From Romboutsia weinsteinii (GTDB lineage Bacteria; Bacillota; Clostridia; Peptostreptococcales; Peptostreptococcaceae): DNA of 64,000 nt. Positions 8,210 through 16,544 of this stretch are shown here, one piece after another. Made by a program: the position numbers and the translations under genes. Position 1 is the first letter of the stretch. Every line of letters begins with the position of its first letter. The notes below the pieces were generated by a model. The model was not told where the DNA came from. It was given only the letters and a program-made list of their open reading frames with translations, and did not search any database. The DNA lies in NCBI RefSeq assembly GCF_002250835.2, contig NZ_NOJY02000016.1, positions 1-64,000 on the forward strand, written 5' to 3'.

Positions 8210-9130
8210 TTATTTATTCATTAAAACTTCTATTTCTTCTCTCTGCGGCATAGATGGTGCAGTTCCAATCTTGGTTACTGATAGTGCAGCTAGTGCATTT
8301 CCAAATCTACATGCTTCAAATATATCTTTTCCTTCAGATAATGCTGTTACAAATCCCCCATTAAAGGCGTCTCCTGCTCCTGTAGTATCTATCGCATCTA
8401 CTTTATAAGACTCAATAAATTTATCTTCCTTACCACTCTTAACATAAACACCTTGTTTACCTAAAGTTATAACAACATCTTTTATTCCTTTGTCTTGAAG
8501 TTTAGTAGCTGCAATCTTTGCATCTTCAACAGTTACTACTTCACATCCTGTAAGTATTGATGCCTCTACTTCATTTGGAGTTATTATATCTACTAATCTT
8601 AGTGTGTCCTCACTTATTTCCTGTACTGGGGCCGGATTTAATATTACTAAAGAATTATTTTCATGAGCTAATTTAATAGTAGATTCTATTGCATCTCTAT
8701 TTATTTCTAACTGAGTAAGTAATATATCACTATTTACTATAGCTTCTTTGCATAATTCTAAGTTTTCCTTAGTTATGTTATCACATGCACCAGAAGTAAC
8801 AACTATTTCATTTTGAGAAGTTGTATCATCAACCATTATTAATGCAGTTCCAGTTTCTAAAGCATCATCTTTAAATATATACTTTGTATCTAAACCTTCA
8901 CTTTTGAATGTATTAAGTGCCATTTCACCAAATTCATCGCTTCCTACTTTTGATATAAAAGTAACATCACAATTTGCTCTTTTAGCTGCTATTGCTTGGT
9001 TAGAACCTTTTCCTCCTGGTCCCATTTTAAAACTTAACCCTTTTACTGTTTCTCCTGGATTTGGTAAATGTGGTGTTCTCGCCATTAAATCAACTATAAA
9101 ACTTCCTACTACAGTAACTTTCTTTTTCAT
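8210..9130 (-). CDS. rbsK: Ribokinase
   Basis: A 306-aa PfkB-family sugar kinase that phosphorylates D-ribose at O5. The N-terminal PfkB signature GGKGSNQAIAAKRA is at about residues 39-52, and the C-terminal catalytic signature DTTGAGDAFNGGF, with the base Asp in GAGD, is near 245-257. Length is typical. AGGAGAG precedes ATG. A small conserved-looking gene (9175-9426) lies 44 bp upstream in the same direction and may be co-transcribed. No ribose transporter is adjacent, so it probably serves salvage of ribose from nucleosides. Confidence 0.92.
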   Translation of the reverse strand: MKKKVTVVGSFIVDLMARTPHLPNPGETVKGLSFKMGPGGKGSNQAIAAKRANCDVTFISKVGSDEFGEMALNTFKSEGLDTKYIFKDDALETGTALIMVDDTTSQNEIVVTSGACDNITKENLELCKEAIVNSDILLTQLEINRDAIESTIKLAHENNSLVILNPAPVQEISEDTLRLVDIITPNEVEASILTGCEVVTVEDAKIAATKLQDKGIKDVVITLGKQGVYVKSGKEDKFIESYKVDAIDTTGAGDAFNGGFVTALSEGKDIFEACRFGNALAALSVTKIGTAPSMPQREEIEVLMNK

Positions 9131-9174
9131 TTTATTGCTCTCCTAATTTATAATATATATTTTAACTTAATAAT

Positions 9175-9426
9175 CTAATCTTCCATACTTAACTTAATAT
9201 AATCTAATAAAGTACCTTTCTCTATATGTTTGTCCATTTCTTCTCTATCTCTTGGGTCAAATGTTATCCAAAGCACTACTTTTCCACTAGCATCACATCC
9301 AGCTACAGCTTCTCCATCCTCACTGTCTTCACAACATCTATATGCAGTTGGTAGTATTTTCTTAATTTCATATATCACTTTGTTTACATAGTAATCCTGC
9401 TTTTCACCTTTTAAGAAGTAAATCAT
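9175..9426 (-). CDS. Small hypothetical protein, 83 aa
   Basis: A soluble, acidic protein with two Cys pairs (YRCCEDSEDGEAVAGCD) and a WITFDPRDREEMDKH stretch. The ribosome binding site AGGAGGA precedes ATG at 9426. I do not recognise the family. It lies 44 bp before rbsK in the same direction, so the two may form an operon. Confidence 0.65.
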   Translation of the reverse strand: MIYFLKGEKQDYYVNKVIYEIKKILPTAYRCCEDSEDGEAVAGCDASGKVVLWITFDPRDREEMDKHIEKGTLLDYIKLSMED

Positions 9427-9587
9427 CTAATATCCTCCTAAAATCTTTATTAATTATGATATCATAGATTCATAAAAATACCAATATATCCTAATTAATA
9501 CGAAATAATATAAAATTTTACCCAAAAGATATAATTATTCTGAAAATAAAATACAGGATAATCTTACTTTATTTACAAATAATAAAA

Positions 9588-9629
9588 TTATGTTTTGCAT
9601 TTTTAAATAAACTGATATTTATGTTTTGC
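9588..9629 (+). repeat. 11-bp direct repeat upstream of the amidohydrolase gene
   Basis: TTATGTTTTGC occurs at 9588-9598 and again at 9619-9629, exactly 31 bp apart (about three helical turns), just upstream of a TATAAT at 9639-9644. This could be a regulator binding pair; the region is AT-rich, so chance is possible. Confidence 0.4.
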
Positions 9630-9681
9630 CATATATTGTATAATAAATATATTAAATGTTAAACTTTTAGGAGATGATAAA

Positions 9682-11304
9682 ATGAAAAAATCTATTTATT
9701 ATAATGGAACCATCGTAACTGTAAATGATAAAAATCCTACAGTTGAAGCAGTTTTAGTAGAAAATGGAAATATATTAAAAGTAGGATCTAAAGAAGAAAT
9801 ACTGTCTCTTGAGGATCAAGATACTAGATTAGTAGATTTACAAGGAAAAACAATGTTACCAGGATTTATTGACCCACATGGTCATATAGTTGCTGTGTCT
9901 CAAACTTTAATGGTAGTAAACTTAAGTGAAGCTAATTCTAAAGAGGAATTTTTACAAATACTAAAAAAATCATTAGCAGAAAATCCACCTAAAGAAGGTG
10001 AATGGTTAATCGGGTTTGGTTATGATAATACCAAATTTAAAAACCAAGAGCATCCAACTAAGTTTGATTTAGATACTGTATCAAAAGATATACCTATATA
10101 TGTAAGTCATGCTTCTGGACACTTAGCAGTGGCAAACTCAATAGCACTAGAAAAGTTAGGTTACATAGGTGAAAGCTATGAAGTACCAGAAGGTGGAGTT
10201 GTAAGAACTGTAGAAGGTTCAAAAGAACCAAATGGTGTTCTAGAAGAAAATGCTTGCTTAGACCCAGATAAGAAAAAACTTATACCTGGCCCTTCAGTAG
10301 AAACACTTATGAATTCAATAAAAAAAGCTCAAGAAATATATGCTTCCCTAGGTATTACAACAGCTCAAGATGCAAGTGTTGATGAAGGTATGAATCAATT
10401 ACTACAGGGTGCAGCTCAATGCGGATCTTTAATAATAGATATTGTTGGTTTTGCAATACAGCATACAACTATGAAGTTATTAAAAAATGAAGGTACTCCA
10501 ACTAGAAAATATCATAACCACTACAAATTATTGGGTGGTAAAACATGGTTAGATGGATCACCTCAAGGTAAGACTGCTTGGTTAACTAAACCTTATTATG
10601 AAGTTCCACAAGGACATTCTGCTGATTACTGTGGATATAAAACACAAGAAGATTCTGTAGTAACTGACTACTTTAAGACTTTAGTAGAAAACAATATACA
10701 AGTAAATGTTCATTGTAATGGTGATGCATCAGCTGACCAATTTATAAGATGTTATAGAAAAGCTTTAGAATTAACAGGAAATAAAACTGATTTAAGACCA
10801 GTAATGGTACATGCTCAAACAGTAAGAGAAGATCAATTAGATGAAATGAAAGACCTAGGTATTATACCAACATTCTTCTTAGACCATATTTGGTATTGGG
10901 GAGATTATCATTATGAATCAGTACTTGGACCAGATAGAGCTAATAGAATAAGTCCTGCCGCATCTGCATTAAAAAGAGGAATAAACTTTACAATACATCA
11001 GGATCCTCCAGTAAAAATGCCAAACCAAATACTAGCTATACACAATGCTGTTAACAGACAGACTCAAAGTGGTAGAGTATTAGGTGAAGATCAAAGAATA
11101 CCAATAATAGAAGCTATAAAAGCTGTTACTATAAATGGAGCTTACCAATGCTTTGAAGAAAATACAAAGGGAACTATAGAAGAAGGTAAAGTAGCTGACT
11201 TTGTAATACTAGATAAGAATCCTCTTGAAGTTGAAAAATCAGAAATTAAAAATATAAAAGTTTTAGAAACTATAAAAGAAGATAATACAGTATTTAAAGC
11301 TTAG
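9682..11304 (+). CDS. Amidohydrolase family protein (YtcJ-like)
   Basis: A 540-aa metal-dependent hydrolase of the amidohydrolase superfamily, YtcJ/NfdA branch. The N-terminal small beta domain is followed by the metal-binding HxH in GFIDPHGHI near residue 73. Later metal and substrate positions appear in HCNGDASADQF and MVHAQTV, and IHQDPPV lies near the end of the barrel. The C-terminal TIKGTIEEGKVADFVILDKNPL strand is typical of the family. No signal peptide, so cytoplasmic. It stands alone between a TATAAT-containing upstream region and a strong terminator. Substrate not predictable; relatives hydrolyse N-substituted amides or formamides. Confidence 0.85.
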   Translation: MKKSIYYNGTIVTVNDKNPTVEAVLVENGNILKVGSKEEILSLEDQDTRLVDLQGKTMLPGFIDPHGHIVAVSQTLMVVNLSEANSKEEFLQILKKSLAENPPKEGEWLIGFGYDNTKFKNQEHPTKFDLDTVSKDIPIYVSHASGHLAVANSIALEKLGYIGESYEVPEGGVVRTVEGSKEPNGVLEENACLDPDKKKLIPGPSVETLMNSIKKAQEIYASLGITTAQDASVDEGMNQLLQGAAQCGSLIIDIVGFAIQHTTMKLLKNEGTPTRKYHNHYKLLGGKTWLDGSPQGKTAWLTKPYYEVPQGHSADYCGYKTQEDSVVTDYFKTLVENNIQVNVHCNGDASADQFIRCYRKALELTGNKTDLRPVMVHAQTVREDQLDEMKDLGIIPTFFLDHIWYWGDYHYESVLGPDRANRISPAASALKRGINFTIHQDPPVKMPNQILAIHNAVNRQTQSGRVLGEDQRIPIIEAIKAVTINGAYQCFEENTKGTIEEGKVADFVILDKNPLEVEKSEIKNIKVLETIKEDNTVFKA

Positions 11305-11310
11305 ATAATA

Positions 11311-11353
11311 TATAAAGAGCCGTATCTATTTATTTATGATACGGCTCTTTATA
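11311..11353. terminator. Bidirectional terminator
   Basis: A 16-bp perfect stem (TATAAAGAGCCGTATC with its complement at 11338-11353) separates the amidohydrolase gene from the convergent ArsR gene. Confidence 0.88.
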
Positions 11354-11373
11354 TATTAATACGTAATATCAGT

Positions 11374-11691
11374 CTATAATACTTCGTTTATATAATCTTT
11401 AATTTTTATTATCTCTTCTTCATTTCTTGCATAAAGAGTCCACTGACCAATCTTAAGAGATCTTAAAAGATTTGCCTTTTCTAAAATTGATAGATGCTCT
11501 GAAATTGTTGACTGAGAATTTCCTGATTTTTTCTGTATGTACCCTACACACACATAGTGTTTTGAATCTTCATCATTATTATGAGGTTGCCAGCCAAACT
11601 CTTCAAAATTTAATTTAGGGTCTTTTAACCATAATAAAATATTAAATCTTGTTTTATTTGATAGTGCTTTTATTATCTTTATACAATCCAT
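11374..11691 (-). CDS. ArsR-family transcriptional regulator
   Basis: A 105-aa winged-helix repressor: IIKALSNKTRFNILLWLKDP is helix 1-2, and GNSQSTISEHLSILEKANLLRS is the recognition region, then a wing (GQWTLYARNEEE). An insert between them holds HYVCVGYIQKKSG with a single Cys; the classic CxC metal site is absent, so sensing may be of redox or electrophiles rather than arsenic. It is divergent from the nitroreductase gene at 11909, with a palindrome between them, so it likely represses that gene and itself. Confidence 0.85.
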   Translation of the reverse strand: MDCIKIIKALSNKTRFNILLWLKDPKLNFEEFGWQPHNNDEDSKHYVCVGYIQKKSGNSQSTISEHLSILEKANLLRSLKIGQWTLYARNEEEIIKIKDYINEVL

Positions 11692-11806
11692 GATTATCCA
11701 CTCTTTCTTCCTTTATTAATACTTACTATTGTTATATATAATATAGATTCTGTCAATAATACAGTAGTATTTAAAATGTTTGAGAAAATTATTTTATAAA
11801 TTTTAT

Positions 11807-11835
11807 TAGACATTATTTGTCTTGTATGATATTAT
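11807..11835 (+). promoter_or_regulatory. Putative promoter of the nitroreductase gene
   Basis: TAGACA (11807-11812) and TATTAT (11830-11835) are 17 bp apart, upstream of the palindrome at 11846-11861. Confidence 0.45.
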
Positions 11836-11845
11836 AACTTTATTA

Positions 11846-11861
11846 ATCGGTAAATACCGAT
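11846..11861. promoter_or_regulatory. Probable ArsR operator
   Basis: ATCGGTA and TACCGAT form a perfect 7-bp inverted repeat with a 2-bp spacer, in the transcription start region of the nitroreductase gene and in the intergenic region shared with arsR. GC content is high for its surroundings. Confidence 0.5.
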
Positions 11862-11908
11862 ATATATTTTAGTATTCACTACTATATTTTACAAAAGGAG
11901 AATTAAAT

Positions 11909-12562
11909 ATGAATACAAATGAAGTAATGGAAGTTTTAAATTTCAGACATGCATGTAAAGAATTTGATGCAACTAAAAAAATAGATGATAAAGAGTTAAA
12001 CGTAGTTTTAGAAGGTGGAAGACTTGCAGCAAGTTCTATGGGTATAGAGCCTTGGAAATTTATAGTTGTAGAAAACCATGATTTAAAAGAAGAACTAAGT
12101 AGAGTTTGTTTTGGAGGAACTAAGCAAATATCTACGTGTAGTCACTTTGTTATCTACTTAAGCAGAACTCCAAAAGAAATAAAATCTGATTCAGCTTATA
12201 TAGATTATATATTAAAGGATGTTAAGAAACTTCCTGAAGAAGTTTCATCTATGATGAAAGGATTTATGAAGAGCTTTGAGGGAACGGTACTTAAAGATGA
12301 TAAAGATATGCAAAGCTATGCCAATGAGCAAAATTATATAGCACTATCTAGTATGATGTTAAGTGCTGCTATGCTTAATATAGATTCTTGCGTAATAGGT
12401 GGTATGGATAAAGAGGCTCTTACAAAAATACTTGTAGACAGAGGCTTATTAGATACAGATAAATTCCAAGTAACTGTAACTTGCGCATTTGGATATAGAA
12501 AAAATGAAGCAAGCCCTAAGTTAAGACAACCAATGGATGAGGTTGTAACTTGGGTTAAGTAA
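11909..12562 (+). CDS. Nitroreductase-family flavoprotein
   Basis: A 217-aa FMN-dependent NAD(P)H oxidoreductase. NFRHACKEFDATKKI near the start is the FMN-binding RxxxxxF segment, ASSMGIEPWKF near residue 42 is the conserved S(S)xxxQPW-like motif, and CVIGGMDKEAL near 170 is the usual glycine-rich FMN contact. Such enzymes (NfsB type) reduce nitro compounds or quinones. Ribosome binding site AAAGGAG. It is probably controlled by the divergent ArsR protein and followed by a terminator. Confidence 0.88.
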   Translation: MNTNEVMEVLNFRHACKEFDATKKIDDKELNVVLEGGRLAASSMGIEPWKFIVVENHDLKEELSRVCFGGTKQISTCSHFVIYLSRTPKEIKSDSAYIDYILKDVKKLPEEVSSMMKGFMKSFEGTVLKDDKDMQSYANEQNYIALSSMMLSAAMLNIDSCVIGGMDKEALTKILVDRGLLDTDKFQVTVTCAFGYRKNEASPKLRQPMDEVVTWVK

Positions 12563-12587
12563 TATAGATTTTATTTAACAAAAAAGA

Positions 12588-12614
12588 GAGTAATAATGTT
12601 TAATATTATTACTC
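12588..12614. terminator. Terminator after the nitroreductase gene
   Basis: GAGTAATAAT pairs perfectly with ATTATTACTC, with flanking A and T runs serving both strands. Confidence 0.75.
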
Positions 12615-12701
12615 TTTTAATTTACAATCCAACTTTTGCCTTATTTTACCTTTAAAATATCCTTTAATCTTTGTATATACTCCTTGTTTATCAATTCCCA
12701 T
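12609..12701 (-). CDS. Possible 30-aa basic peptide
   Basis: An open frame from ATG (12701) encodes a Lys-rich peptide (KGYFKGKIRQKLDCKLKE at its end) directly downstream of the Mor-like gene. There is no clear ribosome binding site and the 3' end runs into the terminator stem, so it may be only 3' UTR. Confidence 0.2.
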   Translation of the reverse strand: MGIDKQGVYTKIKGYFKGKIRQKLDCKLKE

Positions 12702-12710
12702 ACTTGTAAG

Positions 12711-12974
12711 TTACATATACTTTCTTTCCATATTAACTATTCTTCTTATTTGATTTGCACTAAGATTGTATTGCCTTCCAAGCTGACTAGCATTTGCCCC
12801 ATTAAATTTGCTTATGATCTCTTGATTTCTTGATGCTTTAAAAAGTTTTTTATAGGTAGGTATGTATAGGTTATCTCCTCCATGTAGCTTTACTATCTCA
12901 ATAAACTTGTCTTCTCCAACAACGTCAATTATACTATGCAAATTTTCTGGTATATCTTCAATATTAATTCTCAT
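12711..12974 (-). CDS. Mor-family helix-turn-helix protein
   Basis: An 87-aa DNA-binding protein. Residues about 15-45 (DVVGEDKFIEIVKLHGGDNLYIPTYKKL) and the C-terminal helix-turn-helix ASQLGRQYNLSANQIRRIVN match the Mor/C domain known from phage Mu middle-operon activators. Many Firmicutes carry chromosomal copies without a prophage, and no phage genes are seen here. It has its own ribosome binding site (AGGGGGGG region near 12980). Target unknown. Confidence 0.75.
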   Translation of the reverse strand: MRINIEDIPENLHSIIDVVGEDKFIEIVKLHGGDNLYIPTYKKLFKASRNQEIISKFNGANASQLGRQYNLSANQIRRIVNMERKYM

Positions 12975-13217
12975 ACTACCCCTCCCCCTTCTTACTTATA
13001 ATTTTACAACAATAATATATTTCTTGTACCCTAATAACCAAATTATTTTCATATAAAGTGGCAACATTTTTTATAATAAATGTTTTAGACACATGTTTTA
13101 ACTACATGCACACTATACCATCTAATATATAATTATCAAATGAAATTTACTTAATAAAATCTTATTAAGCTTACAATCATATTTTATTTGATAATAAATT
13201 TATAGGAGGTAATATAT

Positions 13218-13439
13218 ATGGCTGTTGTTGTACTAAGAGAACCATCGACTCTAAAAATTAGATTTAATCATGGAGCTGATACTCATGGAAAGGCAATAAT
13301 TAAAACTAGAAGTTATGCTAATGTAAAGCCTATAGCTTCAAATGATGCAATCTATGCTGTAGCTACTGCAATATCTTCACTTCAGGAACATGACATGTAC
13401 GAGGTGTCCAAAGTAGACAATACTACTTTAGCAGAATAA
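13218..13439 (+). CDS. DUF1659 protein
   Basis: A 73-aa protein of the DUF1659 family, recognisable from FNHGADTHGKAIIKTRSYANVKP and DAIYAVATAISSLQEH. AGGAGGT precedes the ATG. It heads a three-gene set with a DUF2922 gene (36 bp downstream) and a YvrJ gene. This association is widespread in Firmicutes and its function is not known. The upstream 240 bp are AT-rich without an obvious promoter box. Confidence 0.85.
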   Translation: MAVVVLREPSTLKIRFNHGADTHGKAIIKTRSYANVKPIASNDAIYAVATAISSLQEHDMYEVSKVDNTTLAE

Positions 13440-13475
13440 TATTTTAAATTAATTAAAAATAGGGGGAATTAAATT

Positions 13476-13703
13476 ATGAATGTTGCTTTAAAACTTGTTA
13501 TGACTTTTAAAACTACTGCTGGAAATAAAGTTTCATTGACTGTTGCTGATCCTAGAAGTGATGTTAGTGAACAAGATATAAAAGATGCTATGGAGGTTAT
13601 TGTAAATAATAATATCTTTGCTCCAAATGGTTCTGAATTGGTTGAGGCTCTAGAGGCTAAAGTTGTTAAGACTGACACTACTGATTATGATTTAGTAGTA
13701 TAG
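13476..13703 (+). CDS. DUF2922 protein
   Basis: A 75-aa protein of the DUF2922 family: LKLVMTFKTTAGNKVSLTVADPRSDV, then KDAMEVIVNNNIFAPNGSELVEALEAKVV. RBS AGGGGGAAT. It is the middle gene of the DUF1659-DUF2922-YvrJ set and probably a partner of the DUF1659 protein, since both are small beta-rich proteins of similar length that co-occur. Confidence 0.85.
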   Translation: MNVALKLVMTFKTTAGNKVSLTVADPRSDVSEQDIKDAMEVIVNNNIFAPNGSELVEALEAKVVKTDTTDYDLVV

Positions 13704-13713
13704 GAGTGATTTT

Positions 13714-13860
13714 ATGGATAATATGCAGACTTTGATAGCTAATGTTGGCTTTCCAATTGCTATATCAATGTATTTGTTGATTAGGATTGAAGGTAAGCTT
13801 GCTAACCTCACATCTAGCATAGATAATCTCTCTGCTAATATTTCTTATTCTAAAAAATAA
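13714..13860 (+). CDS. yvrJ: YvrJ-family small membrane protein, 48 aa
   Basis: ATG at 13714 follows AGGAGTGA. The peptide starts MDNMQTLIANVGFPIAISMY with one transmembrane helix and has a short amphipathic tail (RIEGKLANLTSSIDNLS), the layout of YvrJ proteins. It lies 10 bp after the DUF2922 gene and is followed by a terminator, so it closes the operon. It could anchor the other two proteins at the membrane (inference). Confidence 0.85.
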   Translation: MDNMQTLIANVGFPIAISMYLLIRIEGKLANLTSSIDNLSANISYSKK

Positions 13861-13880
13861 TCATTTAAAAAGCCTTTATT

Positions 13881-13911
13881 TACCCCCTTAGTTTAGTAAG
13901 GGGGTATTTTA
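13881..13911 (+). terminator. Terminator of the DUF1659-DUF2922-YvrJ operon
   Basis: TACCCCCTTA and TAAGGGGGTA form a perfect 10-bp GC-rich stem with a 6-base loop and a TTTT tail. Confidence 0.92.
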
Positions 13912-14061
13912 TTATCCTTAACTAATAAAATTATGTGACCATTTTGTGACCTAATTCATATTATCTTCACATGTCTTTTTAGTTGTTTATAGGGAAATAC
14001 TGTCGTACATTGTAACATAGTAAAGTTAATCACATATATTATAATTAGGAGGTGATACTTA

Positions 14062-14658
14062 ATGTCTAATAATTGTAATAATTGCTCCAATAATAAGTGT
14101 AATTGCAATTGTGGAAACCAAAATTGCAATGACTTTGTGTGCTATACAGATAGAGCGCTTACAAGAGCATTAAATTGTATATGCGAGACATTAAGAGAAG
14201 TTACAGCGCTAGCACCTAGCTATGCAACTTTTTGGCAAACAGATTTTGTTACAGTTGACCTAGAGTCAGATTTTCCTTTTAATTTTACAGGTCCAACTAC
14301 ACCAGATATAACTCTTTCAAGCCCGACTACTGTATTGGTTCAAAAAGCTGGAGTATATCATATAAACTTCAGAGTTGCAGTAAGTGTTTCTAGAAATGAC
14401 AATCCTAATGATTTTGTTGACCAACGTGTAAGTCTATATGTAAATGATGTTCAAGAACCTAACACTCAAGCAAGCTTTGGTTTCTTCTCCCCTGATATCA
14501 TAAGCTGTGTTGCTCTAGCTGGTGATGCTATAATTTATATTCCAGCTAATGCTACTTTAAAATTAAAAAATGACGGTGAGTTTAGCGGAAGTAGCTCTAT
14601 AACTACTTGTGATAATGGTGTAAATGCAGTTACTTTTAATATTATAAAAATAGGATAA
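14062..14658 (+). CDS. C1q/BclA C-terminal-like spore-surface protein
   Basis: A 198-aa protein. Residues 1-35 are a Cys/Asn-rich head (NNCNNCSNNKCNCNCGNQNC), and from about residue 60 a beta-rich domain like the C-terminal jelly roll of BclA and C1q/TNF proteins is seen (QTDFVTVDL, VLVQKAGVYHINFRVAVSV, GDAIIYIPANATLKLKNDG). Unlike BclA there is no collagen GXX stretch between the two. No signal peptide, as usual for exosporium proteins. AGGAGGTG precedes ATG. Likely assembled on the spore surface by disulphide-rich contacts, by inference from family and composition. Confidence 0.75.
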   Translation: MSNNCNNCSNNKCNCNCGNQNCNDFVCYTDRALTRALNCICETLREVTALAPSYATFWQTDFVTVDLESDFPFNFTGPTTPDITLSSPTTVLVQKAGVYHINFRVAVSVSRNDNPNDFVDQRVSLYVNDVQEPNTQASFGFFSPDIISCVALAGDAIIYIPANATLKLKNDGEFSGSSSITTCDNGVNAVTFNIIKIG

Positions 14659-14667
14659 AATAAAAAT

Positions 14668-14712
14668 AGGCTACAAATAGTATTGTAAAAACTATTTATA
14701 GCCTGTTCTATT
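14668..14712 (+). terminator. Terminator after the C1q-like gene
   Basis: AGGCTACAAATAGT (14668-14681) pairs with ACTATTTATAGCCT (14691-14704) with a single mismatch, followed by a mixed T-rich tail. Confidence 0.7.
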
Positions 14713-14748
14713 ATTACTTAATGTTATCTTCACGTATATAGATACTAT

Positions 14749-14946
14749 TTAAAATACATCTTTCACTAGTATCTCAAGTTCATTATCAACAATCTTAAAC
14801 ATACTCCTCTTACCATCTCTAAAGTTTACTTCAACTAAATGATAAGAAACTTTATCTTTGTTTGCAGTAATACCAAGAAACAATCCTATAACACCAACTA
14901 AAGAACAACCTACTATAATTCTTATTAAAATATCAAATATATTGAG
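14749..14946 (-). pseudogene. Remnant of a small membrane protein gene
   Basis: An open stretch of 65 codons bounded upstream by TAG (14947-14949) and ending with TAA at 14749-14751. It reads like protein: a hydrophobic helix (IRIIVGCSLVGVIGLFLGI), then YHLVEVNFRDGKRSMFKIVDNELEILV. It has no ATG, GTG or TTG start with a ribosome binding site, so it is probably the C-terminal part of a decayed gene. The remaining bases up to 15054 show only the next gene's AT-rich upstream region. Confidence 0.4.
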
Positions 14947-15054
14947 CTAGACTAATAATTACAATAATTTAAGGTTCTGTTTTTACTATGAAAATTTTCT
15001 ATTTAGTAGTATATTAAGATATATTAGTATAAGAGTTTATCTTTAGGAGGAAAT

Positions 15055-15606
15055 ATGAATAAAAAAATATTAAAACAAATAGCAGATGGATTAAATAAAT
15101 TAAATTGTACTTGGGCAATAGGTGGCTCTGTACTCTTAAATCATTATAATTTGGTAAAAAAACCTAATGATATAGATATTTTAATAGATCCTAATGATAC
15201 ATCTAAAATAAAAGATTTTATGGATAGTATAGGTACTCCTGTTGAATTACCATCTAAGGAACCTTTTAGAACTAAGGAGTTTTTCGGTTATATAGTTGAT
15301 GATACAATGATTGAGTTTATGGGTGACTTTAAAATAGATATAGGTGATAATAATATTTATAGGTTTGTTTTGGATAAAGATGCTATTGTAAATAAGATGT
15401 TTGTAGATAATACAACAGTATATCTAACCTCTTTAGAGGATTGGATAGTGGCTTATAAAGTTATGAATGACCCAAAGAAAAGAGTAGTATTATTAAAAGA
15501 GTATTTTGTGAAAGAAGGCATAAAGCACAAGCATTTATTAGAAAGAAATTTACTGCAAGACTTACCTAAAGATGTAAAAGAGCTTATAATAGATTTATTA
15601 AATTAA
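15055..15606 (+). CDS. Nucleotidyltransferase-fold protein
   Basis: A 183-aa protein of the nucleotidyltransferase superfamily. The fold's core motif is clear: AIGGSVLLNHY (the glycine helix) near residue 21, then KPNDIDILIDP with the DxD metal ligands near residue 41. A third acidic position may be in MIEFMGDFKIDI. Proteins of this type (MNT/AbiEii-like or tRNA nucleotidyltransferase-like) transfer nucleotides to RNA, protein or drugs; there is no antitoxin partner next to it. AGGAGG precedes the ATG. Single-gene unit ended by a terminator. Confidence 0.72.
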   Translation: MNKKILKQIADGLNKLNCTWAIGGSVLLNHYNLVKKPNDIDILIDPNDTSKIKDFMDSIGTPVELPSKEPFRTKEFFGYIVDDTMIEFMGDFKIDIGDNNIYRFVLDKDAIVNKMFVDNTTVYLTSLEDWIVAYKVMNDPKKRVVLLKEYFVKEGIKHKHLLERNLLQDLPKDVKELIIDLLN

Positions 15607-15642
15607 TAATAAATACTACATATGAGATTACACTTTGTATAG

Positions 15643-15676
15643 AAAAATACCAACAAATTTATTTGTTGGTATTTTT
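15643..15676. terminator. Bidirectional terminator
   Basis: AAAAATACCAACAAAT and ATTTGTTGGTATTTTT form a perfect 16-bp stem with a 2-base loop between convergent genes. Confidence 0.9.
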
Positions 15677-15704
15677 ATTGTTATTGTTTAATTATATTTA
15701 AAGT

Positions 15705-16544
15705 CTAGCCTACAGATTCTCCAGAAACCTCTTCTTGCTTACCATTATCTATTATTTCTATTTTAGAAAAATCTATATTATCATCACTTTCTGCATTTAT
15801 AGATAATTCTTCATCTGTAAAGTTGTCAAATACCTTAAATTCATAAAGTACATCAGAGGTAAACTTTCCCTTAGTATCATCAGATATTTTAACTATACGT
15901 TCTAACATATTATTCTTAGTGTTTACACAAACCTTATACCCATGCTTAGTGCTATAAATAAAATAATCCCCTTGTTTTTCTTTAGTTTCAAATACCTCTT
16001 TCTCAGTATCAAGTCCAACTACATTTTCAAGATAATCTTCTATATATGAGTGACCAATAAGCTTCTTATTCTCTTCTATAAGATTATCGGCAAGTACTTC
16101 CGTACTGCCTTCATACTCATTAGTTTCTTCATTTAGGTAAATCATTGTACTTTCTCCAGTAGGTATGTTAAATTCTGATCTATTTTTTAGCCTACCACTT
16201 ATATTGTATTCATTTATTAAAGATCTACCAGTATTGGTATCGTTGTACTCTTCCTTCCAATCTCCTTGTGCTCCTACTACTTTATAATATTCATACCCCT
16301 TATTTGCTTGTAAAATATTTTCTATAGCTTCTTCAATCTCTTGTTTATTCTTCTCTGGAGTAGATTCAACAACTTCTACTGATTCTCCATCCCCTAGGGC
16401 ATGTCCATCTAGAATTTCCTCTATAGTTATCTCTGTACTGCTACCATAAACTTTTTCAGTGTTTGCCTCATTTTTACTGCTACAACCAGAAAGCATCAAT
16501 GCTAATATTGTTGTAACACAAGCAACTATCATTCTTTTTTTCAT
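15705..16544 (-). CDS. Hypothetical lipoprotein
   Basis: A 279-aa lipoprotein. MKKRMIVACVTTILALMLSGC ends with lipobox LSGC, followed by an acidic linker and a soluble domain of about 200 aa rich in beta-prone segments (NEYNISGRLKNRSEFNIPTG, GYKVCVNTKNNMLERIV). Start ATG at 16544 behind GAGGGAG; an in-frame TTG at 16559 overlaps that site. Composition and size recall the lipoproteins at 3212 and 3939, but I see no shared domain. Family not recognised. Confidence 0.72.
   Translation of the reverse strand: MKKRMIVACVTTILALMLSGCSSKNEANTEKVYGSSTEITIEEILDGHALGDGESVEVVESTPEKNKQEIEEAIENILQANKGYEYYKVVGAQGDWKEEYNDTNTGRSLINEYNISGRLKNRSEFNIPTGESTMIYLNEETNEYEGSTEVLADNLIEENKKLIGHSYIEDYLENVVGLDTEKEVFETKEKQGDYFIYSTKHGYKVCVNTKNNMLERIVKISDDTKGKFTSDVLYEFKVFDNFTDEELSINAESDDNIDFSKIEIIDNGKQEEVSGESVG

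Noticed and set aside
14015-14041. SigK-type promoter for the C1q-like gene (CATATATTA at 14033)
   Set aside because: It would place the transcript start on the ribosome binding site, so it is unlikely to work for this gene.
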